A stretch of 41,041 nt of DNA from Nemertoderma westbladi (Eukaryota > Xenacoelomorpha > Nemertodermatida > Nemertodermatidae): assembly GCA_032718475.1 (NCBI GenBank), contig JAUCBJ010002542.1:1-41041 (forward strand), in the 5' to 3' direction. Position numbers and translations under genes: made by a program. The number at the start of each line of letters is the position of its first letter. The first letter of the stretch is position 1. Below are positions 31,888 through 41,041 of the stretch, one piece after another. The notes below the pieces were generated by a model. That model was given only the letters and a program-made list of their open reading frames with translations. It was not told the DNA's origin and did no database searches.

Positions 31888-32824
31888 CTGAAAAATAATG
31901 TAATTTTTCTCTATTATTAATAATGTAATTATAATTAATTATCTTTAACCGAAAATTAATGGAAACATTATCACTATTTACTCAAACATAATAATTTTAA
32001 TAATATTATTAGAACACACAACACAGTAACACAAATTCAGTTTTGTAAAGTGCCCTTACGGGTATTAGTGATATATTTTTTTTAGTAACTCGAACGTAAT
32101 TATCTAGGTTTACTTTCATACTTTTTATTATTTTATATTTCATTTATGTTCCATTAAGCCATAATATTAATATAATTATTATATTAATCAATATAACGAA
32201 ATATATTTTATTTTTAAATAGTTTCTTATCTGTTTCCCATCTGAAGTTTGGGGGTTCAGCTGGTGTGGTACAACGCCCTCATCTTGCCCTATCTATTGTA
32301 ACAAGAAGAATAAAGTTCGACGTACTATATTATTTCTCTAAAAGCGAACACTTGTTTGCTGTATTATTTCCCTGAAAGGTGATTTTTATGGTTTTGTGAA
32401 ATACATTAAGTTCCAGTTGATTGTCAATCAACGTGCAAAATCTCAGGCTTTTAGATTATTTTTATAGATACAGAACATATTGTTAGTGACAAGTGACGAA
32501 AGATATCAGTCAACGATTGTATAATTGAATGATTGTGCATTTACCAAATTTTCCGACACGGCTAATTCATTTAGTGAATACATTTACTGACTACAGACGC
32601 TAAAGTCGAAAGTCGCGCGTATGTTCATCGTTTGAGGGAACTACACCCCAGGACCCATCAACTTCACTTATACGTACTGTAAATGATAGACCCACTTCGT
32701 CTCTAGGGAAAACGAAGCAAAATAACAACTGATTACACCAAAAAATAAAACTGTAACAACACTTATTCTATTGACATTAGTTTATTGTTTTAGTTAGAAT
32801 AACGTGGCATCGGTTATGTTACCG

Positions 32825-33310
32825 TTATGTTACCGGTACAGTATATGGTTGATAGCCGATATTGATGACGGTGAAACAATGTTACCGGTCTGCACTAAAA
32901 CTGGGTAACTAGCTAACTGAATCACAAACCGGTAACGGGGGGTAATATATGATTGATATACCAATATTGCTTCACCTCCTACGCTACTTTGGCCTGTTAC
33001 CTAATGGATGCTCTCCTGTGCCCTATCACGTGCTTTCCTCCCCCCTATTCGCTAATTACCTACTTCTCACCCTTGCACTCTCTGGGAGTGTTTCCCCTCT
33101 GCTGCTAGCCTCTACTAGCTGTGTCCTCCGAGGTGGTTTGACCTCTAACCTTCCTTTGTGTGTGGCTTCGGGGCTTGTGTTGCCCCCCCCCCCCAAATGC
33201 TGGTTGTGATACGAGATTAATATTGCTAATCTCGTATCTCCAACATATTGCTGAAAATGCCACTATCCCATTTGCTGGAGGGTAATGAAGTGGAATTGAA
33301 TCCGCTTACA
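32825..33310 (-). repeat. 3' LTR of the intronic BEL-like element
   Basis: On the minus strand it starts TGTAAGCGGATTC right after the polypurine tract and ends near CCGGTAACATAA. Compared with the other LTR it has 34 extra bases (about 32879-32915) that contain another GTTACCGGT. It also has a shorter poly-C run (12 C at 33183-33194) and a handful of substitutions. It contains the perfect 12-bp stem described separately. Confidence 0.88.
33208..33238. repeat. Perfect 12-bp stem-loop inside the 3' LTR
   Basis: GATACGAGATTA (33208-33219), a 7-base loop, then TAATCTCGTATC (33227-33238). The identical hairpin is in the other LTR at 39083-39113, so it has been kept in both copies. It may act in RNA (R/U3 structure) or simply be a cruciform. 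Confidence 0.9.
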
Positions 33311-33320
33311 CTCCCCCCCA
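33311..33320 (-). promoter_or_regulatory. Polypurine tract of the intronic BEL-like element
   Basis: On the minus strand TGGGGGGGAG lies directly before the LTR start TGTAAG. This is the RNase-resistant primer for plus-strand DNA synthesis in LTR elements. Its exact abutment fixes the LTR boundary at 33310. Confidence 0.85.
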
Positions 33321-33524
33321 TGCTATCTTCCCGGTGAGAAGATAGCATCAACCTCAAGTGCGTTTCAATTCCGCTGGAACCCGATCTACTATCGGGTGTA
33401 GGGTGGAGTTCTTTTCTCGGAGTCGGCTTTCCAGGCCGCTCCCTCTGGGTATGATATTGCTACCCCTTCTTGGTGCAATCGCAACCTATGTTGCACCAAG
33501 ACATCTGACGTCTCTTTTCGAGAC
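33320..33524 (-). repeat. Series of stem-loops next to the polypurine tract
   Basis: Four inverted repeats occur in a row: ATGCTATCTTC/GAAGATAGCAT (about 33320-33350, 11-bp stem), ACCCGAT/ATCGGGT (33379-33397), CTTGGTGCAA/TTGCACCAAG (33469-33500, 10-bp stem) and GTCTC/GAGAC (33510-33524). In the element's RNA they would form consecutive hairpins in the 3' untranslated region. They might serve packaging, export or reverse transcription. Confidence 0.7.
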
Positions 33525-33729
33525 AATTGTGGACTCCTCTCACACAATTTTAAAAACCCTCACCCTGATACTCACTCTAACCTCACTCTACTCTATCTCT
33601 TATGGACCCTATCGTCCCTTGCTCTCTCTCTTACTGCTCGCTCTCCACATTTCAATTGCACTCCTCTCACTTCCTTACGCGCCAACACCTCCTTTCCATA
33701 CTTCCCTCGTACTCCTCTCATACTCCTCT

Positions 33730-33910
33730 CGGAACTTACCCCAGTCCATCGGCTTGTGGCAGACAAGCCTCATGTGCTGGCCCATCGCCACTGCTCCACA
33801 ATGTCCTGTGCCCGCTCCGTGCTCCCCCCGGAACTTGCCCCAGTTCATCGGCTTGTGGCAGACAAGGCCCATGAGCTGGCCCATCCCCACTGCTCCACAA
33901 TGTCCTGTGT
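33730..33910. repeat. Tandem duplication, ~82 bp at a 99-bp period
   Basis: The blocks at 33730-33811 and 33829-33910 share CGGAACTT(A/G)CCCCAGT(C/T)CATCGGCTTGTGGCAGACAAG and the tail CACTGCTCCACAATGTCCTGTG. It lies in the non-coding 3' part of the BEL-like element. Confidence 0.8.
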
Positions 33911-34039
33911 TCTCAACCACTCCCAAAGTGCCAATTTTCCTTAGTCTTACCCCTGTCTGTGCTATCATCCTATCTACCTTGCTACTTACTTCTTACTATG
34001 TACCCTACTAGTACTATGCTATGCCTACATACTCTTTAC

Positions 34040-34570
34040 TTTCTTACTACGTGGCGCTCTTGGTGCCCACAACTTCTAACTTGGTACTATGTACCCTAAT
34101 ACTGCTACTACCTACATAATGCTACTACCTAATACCTACATACCACACCCTTCACTCTCTCACTACGTGGCGCTTTAGGTGCCCACAACCCCTCTGCTAC
34201 TACCCCTATGGTATACCTACATACCATACCCTCTACTCTCTTTCTACTTGGCGCTTTCGGTACCCACAACCCCTCTGCTCTCTTTTTACGTGGCACTTTC
34301 AGTGCCCACAACCTCTAACTCTCTCGGTACAATGTACCCTGCTACTCTGGTACTATGTACCCTGCTACTACTCTCGTGGTATGTCTATATACCACACTCC
34401 CTAACTTCTAACTTCTAGCTTCTTACTCTTACTAACTTCTACTAACTTTCTAACTTCTTACTTCTTACTAACTCTTACTAACTTTCTAACTACTACTTAC
34501 TATCTAACTATCTACTACTATTACTTTCTAACTTTCTACTATCTCGCTACTTATTTTATTATTTGCTTTT
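34040..34570. repeat. Degenerate tandem repeats and low-complexity tract
   Basis: At least four copies of a unit containing ACGTGGCGCTTT(A/C)GGTGCCCACAACC occur between about 34045 and 34310. They are followed by a pyrimidine-rich ACTTTCTAACTT-type low-complexity tract to about 34570. This occupies the place where the pol gene of a complete BEL element would be. Confidence 0.65.
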
Positions 34571-34673
34571 ACTTATTATTTATATTATTTTATTATATTT
34601 TGTGTAGGAAGGGCGTCTCGCTCTCATTCCCACCCCCCTCAGTCCAACATATTGGACGACTAAACTGTAAATT

Positions 34674-35622
34674 CTAGGATTCCTCGATCTTCCATCGATT
34701 CTTCCAGCAGGCACTTTCCCACTGCCCCCTTGTAGGTCCTCTTATCCTTCGCCCCACTCTCCTTGTCAATTCCAACTCTCTAGGAATTGATTCTCCCTCT
34801 TCCACCACCCTAAAATCGGGTCTTTCGGTCATCTTCTTGATTTCCTCATGGTCCCCTGGCAGCAAAATGCCACCCTTATTTCTCTGGAACTATCCTCTAT
34901 CCTTTCACCACGCTCCACTATGCATGGTTCCAGATCCATACCCAACTCCTGGTATCCTTCCCCGGACCGCTTCTCACATGGGACCTCCCCATCGCCCGTC
35001 TCTGGTTTCTCCTCTACGTCCTCAATGGTGCCTGATGTCATGCACCCTGATGTCTCTGACACCCTGAGTGGAATCTTGGTTTTAATTGGGCCGCTAAGCG
35101 TCCATCCGAACGGCGTGAGAATCGCCGTCGGATCCCGCTGCTTATTCTCTCCGAATATTGTCCTTACTCTCTTGTGGGCTGTCGGACAATCCATTCCGAC
35201 TATGATGGATACCTTCGAGATGTCCACTTCTGGTATTGAGAAATCGATTTCGTCCAGGAACCGGTATTGTTCGACCTCGATCCTGGTGGGTCTCCTGGCA
35301 TTTATATTAATCGATTCTATAATCTGTATGGGGTCGATGGTCACCCCATAATCACATCCTGGTGCTATTGCTGATATCTCGCACCTTCCCGTCCTCATCT
35401 CCAGGACCTCATCCTTGCTCGAGATAGTAGTTACTGCCATCCTACTCGGCCTCGTCTGTAACCCTCCTCAGCCACCCAATTCTCCACCAGCATGAAGGCT
35501 GCTCCGCTGTCGACCAGCATCAATGTTGTGACTGATCGGCCGCCCTTTCCTGATATCCTCACTGGTACTACCCCGAGTAGTACTTTCCTCTTTCTTCTTG
35601 CTCCTGTCGTGCTCATAGCCAT
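34674..35622 (-). pseudogene. BEL-like protease and linker region, frameshifted
   Basis: Two or three minus-strand frames carry consecutive pieces. At 35431-35622 is a retropepsin-like segment with VDSGAAF (catalytic DSG). At 34829-35440, in another frame, is the BEL-specific region after the protease, with IIVGMD and LTPFGWTLSGP. At 34674-34865, in a third frame, is a short charged piece. Each junction needs a frameshift. RT motifs never appear, so coding ends here. The protease fold is incomplete by eye and activity is doubtful. Confidence 0.75.
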
Positions 35623-37560
35623 TTTTTAGCCTCCAGTCTCATCGTCTCCTATCGGTGTTTCTCTACACTCTCCAGATCTGTGTCCCTCTACCACGCATCA
35701 ATGACATAGTCCGTTTGTATCTGCGTAGGCTACCCGATCTTTTTTAGGCAACACTTGCCAATGCTTACAACTCATGGTCTTATGTGTTCCATCCCTATGC
35801 AATTGACATTCGTATTCTGAATTGTAGCGCTCCCTGTATAGCCCTTCACGTATTGCGCGCAGATTCATATCTACCGGTTTAGTGCCTTGGCCATTTGGAC
35901 TCGGCCTACTGGGTGTGTTGGGATTATATTTGTTCGTGTTGTCATTTTGTTTCTGTCCCTGCCACGGTGTGGCCCTACTCCCAGCTAACTGTGGACTTGT
36001 AGTCCCCTGTGTGGCCGCATGTGGTAGCGACTGTCTTACTCTCGGGAATGCATCTGCCGGATTATGTTCGGGTTTAGGCCTGTTGTATTCGGTCTTCAGC
36101 GCCTTCCCCAAACTATCCTCACTGTAGACTGGGTCTGTAATCAACTCTGCTTCATAGTTGAGGAAGTTTGACATTTCTTCTAGGTCCGGTTCCGCACCTT
36201 TCTTCTCCCGAGTGGAGAAGGCGATCTTCCTCCATTTGTTCCTTAGCCAGATTGGCAGTGCCTGCGCTATTGTGGTGATGTTATTTGATGCGTTGAGTTC
36301 GTATGGCGCATCTAGCGTCTTTAGCACGATGAGCGCCTTATATACGGCAGCTATATCCCGTCGGGAAGTTTCTCTTCGATCCCCTCTCCTGTTCTCGTCC
36401 TTGTACCGGTACCCCTCTCCCGGCGTATGGTATATCTCGCCAGGCTGCGTCACTCCAGGGCGATGGCAATCTCCCGGAGTTTGACCCCACTGACTCTCCA
36501 ACTCCATCTCTATTACCGACGGTTCGCTATCCGTCCTCGCTCTCCGGTCGCTCGTAGCAACGATTCTTCTTTTCTCTTCACTTGTTCTCTCTTCAGTGTA
36601 GCGTTCCCGCTCATGAGATCTCTCTTCGACCTCCTGGTTAAACTCCACTGTTCTTCTTCCGTTATCCGACTGGGCTCGACATCTCGTCGCTCGCCCGCTC
36701 ACGGCGCCAACCTCTCTCTCTCTCTCTCTAGCCGGTTGGACGCTGCTGAGGATACTCGTAATCCCCCTACTATTCTCTGTCGTCGGATGCCGCGGTTCAC
36801 CTAACTCGCCCCGCGCATTATCCGCCGACCCTCGTGGGACATTCTCTGCCCCCCCTCCCCCCCCCACTCTCGCCACTAATCTCTCGTCGTGGGGCGCCCG
36901 TAGCCCCCCCCCCCCCTCGCCACCTATTACTTCACTATCTCCTATTTCGCTTCTACGCCCCTCTCTAGTCGACGTGCTATCTCTACTGCGGCTGGGTCTA
37001 TTCACCCCCGCCTCTCCCTCTACCACTGCGTGGCCTTGCAAGCTCTTGTCGGGTTGACTCACCCCCGCTCTTCCCTGCCTAACTACGTGGCCTCGCAGGC
37101 TCCCGTCGGGGTGACTCACCCCCGCTACTCCCTGCATACTAACTACGTGGCCTTCCAGGCTCTCGCTGGTCGGACCACCTATGTTTGCTGCGTTCGTGTT
37201 AATAGCACCGTTATCAACAATATTATTGCCAAAATTATTTGAATTATTTAAATTATTTTGTTCGGAATTCGGAATATTGTTTAAATTATCTTGTATATTT
37301 AAGTTAGAATTAGGATTATTTTGTTCGTTTGAATTAAAGTTGTTATTTAGATTATTTTGTGCGTTTAAATTAGGGTTATTATTTTGTATATTTAAGTTAG
37401 AATTATTATTTTGTATATTTAAATCAGAATTATTGTTACCGGGTAAAAGATTATTTCCTGCAATGAAAGTTTGGTTAGGGTTGTCTACTACGGTACTATT
37501 AATGTTAATGCCCTCTAACGTATTATTATAATACGTTCTACAGTTACAGTTACTAACGTA
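35623..37560 (-). pseudogene. BEL-like Gag: Asn-rich segment, capsid region and interrupted zinc knuckle
   Basis: An open minus-strand frame runs from about 37560 to the TGA at 35698-35700 and continues in register to about 35623. Order: an Asn-rich segment (37200-37450) with repeats of the NNSNLNIQN kind; three ~20-residue GVSHPDGSLRGHV-like repeats (37020-37170); a charged low-complexity region; a BEL Gag capsid-like part with LPIWLRNKWRK (about 36230); and a Cys/His region near the end. The last zinc knuckle (CX2CX4HX4C) has a TGA as its third residue, so the frame is cut inside the motif. The first ATG is at 37137, but coding continues upstream of it. Confidence 0.75.
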
Positions 37561-38487
37561 CTACAGTTCTTCGCCACCCTTTCGGCCCTCTCTCTACATT
37601 CCCTCGCCAACTCTCTCTCTTTCTCTAACAACGCAGTTCCCTCTTCCAACTGCCTCTCTAATTATTTCTGGTCTAGCGCCACCATGTCTAGTTGACACGC
37701 CAGATCTATCTCCAACACCCTTCTTGCTTTCGCGGAGGATGTAGCGGACTTATAGATTGCGATGGACTCTCGTCGCCTCTCTGTCCTACTAACTTTCCCC
37801 CACTTTCTGGGGTTCTCGCTAACCGACGAGACCGAATCCTCGGGGTTAACCTCGGGTTCGCCCTCGTGCGGATCCGCCCAACCCACTAACTTAATTCCCC
37901 TAGCATCCACTAAGTACGGCCCTACGTACACTACTTCAGGCCCCATAACCCCAGATTGCCACAGTTTGAACAGTTCGGTGGTGACCCCCCTCGCTCTCTC
38001 ACTCGCCAGTTCTCCCTGTCCAAAGCGGACTAAATACCGGAAATGTTTGTTAGACTCACCTAGCCTTTGGTGTAACTTAGGCTGGTCTACCCTCTCTGGA
38101 ATCCTTCAGTAGTTTCTTCGTGGCGTTGTAGGCCCGTCGTAGACGATCACTCGTCCCGACGTCTTCTTCGCCGACTCCTCCACCTCTCCTGGTTCGGCGT
38201 CGTACCGGCGGCCCCACCGTCGCCGTTCCGGTGGGCCGTCCGATGCCCTCGGCCTGTGGCTGGCCGGCAACTTCGGTACTCCGACCGCCGTCGTGCGTAA
38301 ACTCGTCTCCCGCTCGTGGTTGACGGCTGCCCTCCGCTTGGGGTACCGGATCGTCCCTCGTCGGTGAATCCGGCGTCGCAGGTTGATACCGTCGCGTCGC
38401 GGCCTCACGGATCGTTTGGTTGGTATCGTCCGGGGTCTGTGGCGGCGTTCTCTCTCCGTCTGATAATCGGGGTTCTCCTGTGCTCAT
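37561..38487 (-). pseudogene. N-terminal part of the BEL-like Gag, broken by two shifts and a stop
   Basis: The ATG at 38487 opens a 136-codon Pro/Arg/Thr-rich frame that ends at 38077. The +1/-1 frame carries on from about 38105 through the Met at 37946 to the TAA at 37662. After that stop the same frame continues as a charged, coiled-coil-like stretch (LERQLEEG...) to about 37560, where another shift leads into the Asn-rich segment. The pieces are clearly one original protein, but as it stands it cannot be made in full without recoding. Confidence 0.65.
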
Positions 38488-38724
38488 CTTCTTCCTCTTA
38501 TTCTTGCAGTCACAGTTTGATGGCAGTTGGTCGATTGTTTCACTGTGACGGGATCAGAGATCCCGACTGGGTAGGTTGCTATAAGCGTCACCGCAGGCTT
38601 TAAGATGGTGTTACTGGTAGCTTGGCCGAGGCCGTTGGATAAAAGCGTTCAGAGTTTTGATGTTATTTCTTGGTCTTGTAATATGTACAATAATAGCACA
38701 ATTAATATGATGGCAGATGAAATG
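38488..38724 (-). other. Leader between 5' LTR and gag of the BEL-like element
   Basis: About 240 bp with no ORF. A primer-binding site should lie just inside the LTR at about 38720, but I found no convincing match beginning TGG there. GGGATC/GATCCC near 38553-38567 forms a small hairpin. Confidence 0.45.
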
Positions 38725-39185
38725 TTATGTTACCGGTTCAGTATATGGTTGATAGCCGATATTGATGACGGTGAAACAATAACTGAATCACAAACCGGTA
38801 ACGGGGGGTAATATATGATTGATATACCAATATTGCTTCACCTCCTACGCTACTTTGGCCTGTTACCTAATGGATGCTCTCCTGTGCCCTATCACGTGCT
38901 TTCCTCCCCCCTATTGGCTAATAACCTACTTCTCACCCTTGCACTCTCTGGGAGTGTTTCCCCTCTGCTGCTAGCCTCTACTAGCTGTGTCCTCTGAGGT
39001 GGTTTGACCTCTAACCTTCCTTTGTGTGTGGCTTCGGGGCTTGTGTTGCCCCCCCCCCCCCCCCCCCCCAAATGCTGGTTGTGATACGAGATTAATATTG
39101 CTAATCTCGTATCTCCAACATATTGCTGAAAATGCCATTATCCCATTTGCTGGAGGGTAATGAAGTGGAATTGAATCCACTTACA
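38725..39185 (-). repeat. 5' LTR of the intronic BEL-like element
   Basis: This is the direct copy of 32825-33310. On the minus strand it starts TGTAAGTGGATTC. It has 21 C in its poly-C run (39049-39069) and the conserved hairpin at 39083-39113, and it lacks the 34-base segment of the other copy. Confidence 0.88.
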
Positions 39186-39363
39186 CACCGAGACGGGATT
39201 AGCGTTATGTTTCCCCCTCGGTCTCGATAGACATACGCACACACACCCAAACCACCCAACGTATCATTTGCATTCCGTTAATTACATATAATTCGAATTA
39301 ATTATTGATTATTATATACTATGTTGTTGTTGTTTACATTAGATATTAAATCATTGATCTCAC

Positions 39364-39627
39364 CTCATTTGAGATATCAAAACTATGAAGGAGTTGAGCC
39401 TCGCTTGCTTTGTTGTTATTATCATTGGGGTAAGTTGTGTGGTGAGCAGGCGGAGTTGGAGAAACAGGTGAGACGTCGTCATCAGCTGAGTCATAGATTA
39501 GATTTACCAGTTGATCTAACAGACTTCGTCTCTCATTGTTGACCCCCAATCCATAAACGGGACCGATTCCCAATAATCCTAATATAACCACCAACGTTAA
39601 ACGCATAACAATTAGTTTGTCTTCCAT
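39364..39627 (-). CDS. LDLa-repeat secreted protein, first exon with signal peptide (exon 1)
   Basis: Exactly 88 codons run from the ATG at 39627 to the splice donor GAG|GTGAGA at 39364/39363, ending in phase 0, which matches the acceptor at 31887. Residues 1 to about 26 form a signal peptide (charged MEDK, then LTLVVILGLLGIGPVYG). It is followed by a Ser/Pro/Asn-rich low-complexity part that resembles the Ser/Thr-rich start of exon 2. Unspliced, the frame would end 5 codons into the intron. Joined with exon 2 the protein has about 1,383 residues. Pairing with exon 2 rests on strand, phase, a signal peptide in front of an extracellular repeat protein, and absence of other exons between. Confidence 0.68.
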
Positions 39628-39698
39628 TATTAATATTACCGTATTAACAAACCTCAGTTACTCATCCACAAAGAGCCTATAGTACGCTGTTTCAGCTA

Positions 39699-39705
39699 CT
39701 TTATA
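39699..39705 (-). promoter_or_regulatory. TATA box of the LDLa-repeat gene
   Basis: TATAAAG on the minus strand lies 72-78 bp upstream of the ATG. Transcription would start around 39670-39675, giving a leader of roughly 45 bases. Confidence 0.5.
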
Positions 39706-41041
39706 ACAATAACAGTAGGCCTAAGTGTGATATTATTAGTGTCGCCGGTGTTTGTTGTTTATGTCCCAAACACCAAATTTTATAAAAAAAATATCATGGT
39801 TTGCCTACCGTACCGAATGCAGGCCATTGATAGGCCTGTCAATGTAATGCAAATAGAATTATAATGCAGTCATGGGGCCTACCAGTAAGAAACAATTTGT
39901 TTGGGATGTTTTAAAAAAACAAATATAGTTAGTTAATTTTGAATGTAAGTGTTCTATTTAACGTAATGAATGTACCAAACTCCACTTTTTAACACTTCTA
40001 GTCCGAAGGTTTAAATTTTTAACCAGAAAACTTAAAGATTTATTTCAGAAAATATAATAATTACTGTTAGTAGTTACAGTAGCTACGGTTGAGTATAATT
40101 GTGTATTATTACTTGGTTGTTTTTTATTTCTACATAGTAATAACCCCGGGTCAATATACTGTACGCCAACTTGTAGGGCTCACATTACTGCTGTCTGCAG
40201 GACATTAATATCTGTCGTGATTGCAAGTTGGCCTAATATAACTGTATGTTTACAATTAAATGTGTGCTAACCTAATACCAACAATATCAGTGCAATATTT
40301 AGGCAATTAAAGAGTGGTGATAATTACATATCTTACCCGTCGTAAAGGCAGTAATTTCAAACATCTGCCTGTCAATTCATGATTTCGGTATTAAGTTAAC
40401 CGAAAGCGGTCCTACATAATTTCTTCATGGTACGCCCTATACGAGTAATTCACGTTAAATATATATCGTTGCATTTATTGATAGACGTAGACTGTAAGTA
40501 GAATCGGAAACAATTTCACTGTGCTCCAATTGTATGCGGTGATTTTACAAATTATTACCACCGAATGCCGGTGAAATATTCTTTTTGAATAAAACTACAT
40601 GGGCTTTATTTCATACGTTAAGGCTCGGTACGGTCGGCTTTTAAATAATCATTCAGACGCATTGGTAAATAAAAACAAACAAAAATAAAAACAAATAAAA
40701 ATAAAGCTTTACTGTATCCTCCTTGAATCGCTTAGCCTACCAACCTAAAACATACTTTCAAGTTTCAATTTTACAAAACCGAAATATTTTCATCTCGAAC
40801 CAAGTCCAACAACGCTCTACAAAGTAAGCAGGAGCAAAATGGAACTCAACAACAACAGCAACCAAAGGAATGACTGCTAGAGGTCTGACTAAGCGGACCT
40901 AATAATCTGCCGCGTATCCAGGAATTTCCGACAAATTGACAGACACATTTGACAGACAGCCAGACAGACATAAGCGTATATTTTTTTACAAGTTTTTGTC
41001 CGATCGGTAGAGCACCTATATGGGGAAATTATCACAAAAAT
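39706..41041. other. Upstream flank of the LDLa gene; no gene seen
   Basis: AT-rich DNA without a credible ORF on either strand. AGGCCT-containing words occur at about 39717 and 39830. Presumably it includes promoter-distal regulatory DNA of the minus-strand gene, but no specific element is recognisable. Confidence 0.45.

Larger units (their letters stand above)
32825..39185 (-). mobile_element. BEL/Pao-like LTR element lacking RT, RNase H and integrase
   Basis: Two direct LTR copies (32825-33310 and 38725-39185) flank about 5.4 kb. On the minus strand the internal part carries a gag-like region, a disrupted zinc knuckle, a protease DSG motif and the conserved BEL segment with VGMD...TPFGWTLSGP. 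It then stops, with only low-complexity DNA where RT, RNase H and integrase should be. A perfect-looking polypurine tract (TGGGGGGGAG, 33320-33311) abuts the 3' LTR, which starts TGTAAG. The 5-bp flanks TACCG (32820-32824) and CACCG (39186-39190) are a possible target duplication with one mismatch. The LTRs differ at several sites and by one 34-base indel, so the insertion is not very recent. It could move only with help from another element. Confidence 0.85.
31888..39363 (-). other. Intron of the LDLa-repeat gene, 7.5 kb, filled by a BEL-like element
   Basis: The donor is GAG|GTGAGA (exon end at 39364) and the acceptor TTTTTCAG|ACC (exon start at 31887). Both are phase 0, so the two exons join in frame. 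About 6.4 of the 7.5 kb is the retroelement at 32825-39185, in the same orientation as the gene. The remaining roughly 1.1 kb (31888-32824 and 39186-39363) is AT-rich and shows no ORF. The intron is inferred from splice signals and phase; there is no transcript evidence here. Confidence 0.65.

Noticed and set aside
33358-34011. Plus-strand ORF of ~217 codons
   Set aside because: It lies antisense in the hairpin- and repeat-rich 3' part of the BEL-like element; Leu/Ser/Pro-rich composition comes from pyrimidine-rich low-complexity DNA.
35882-36804. Plus-strand ORFs opposite the BEL-like gag
   Set aside because: The minus strand carries recognisable Gag, knuckle and protease motifs in order; the plus-strand frames have none.
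32823-39190. Two independent solo LTRs rather than one element
   Set aside because: A polypurine tract abuts one copy, gag/protease pieces lie between in the same orientation, and the flanking 5-mers nearly match.

Overview
The window looks like genomic DNA of a multicellular animal, most likely a marine invertebrate; the species cannot be named from sequence alone. It has spliced and intronless genes, TATA boxes, AATAAA signals, BEL/Pao retrotransposons, a LINE fragment, a piggyBac-like MITE, long poly-C/G runs and a 5.5 kb minisatellite. AT-rich non-coding DNA surrounds more CpG-rich coding islands.

Layout. 1-5.5 kb: 3' part of a BEL/Pao LTR retrotransposon (+ strand), with a nearly intact gag-protease-RT-RNase H-integrase frame broken at its extreme C-terminus, then a 3' LTR-like region. 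5.5-5.8 kb: two copies of a ~105 bp repeat, 162 bp apart. 6.6-10.8 kb: an unrecognised ~1,390-codon coding region in three pieces, Gag-like at its end (three Cys/His knuckles, basic tail), followed by a 64-residue single-pass membrane ORF. 12.1-17.6 kb: a 19-bp minisatellite with higher-order repeats. 17.8-18.3 kb: a small secreted Cys-rich protein gene (- strand). 18.5-19.8 kb: a decayed LINE (- strand). 19.8-22.4 kb: non-coding, rich in short palindromes. 22.6-23.6 kb: an intronless RAB6 gene (+ strand). 25.4-26.9 kb: a 31-bp inverted repeat, then a 1.09 kb piggyBac-like MITE with TTAA target duplications and nine internal palindromic motifs. 28.0-39.7 kb: a two-exon gene (- strand) for a secreted protein with 19 LDL-receptor class A repeats; its 7.5 kb intron is mostly a second, internally deleted BEL/Pao-like element (32.8-39.2 kb, - strand) with both LTRs. 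39.7-41.0 kb: promoter area of that gene, otherwise nothing recognisable.

The host genes (RAB6, the LDLa protein, the small secreted protein) have no evident functional link. Much of the window is repeat-derived. The least explained part is the 6.6-11.3 kb coding block: it is long, has coding character and nucleic-acid-binding motifs, carries no recognisable polymerase or integrase, and lies just downstream of a BEL element, where an env or accessory gene would sit if the two were one element.
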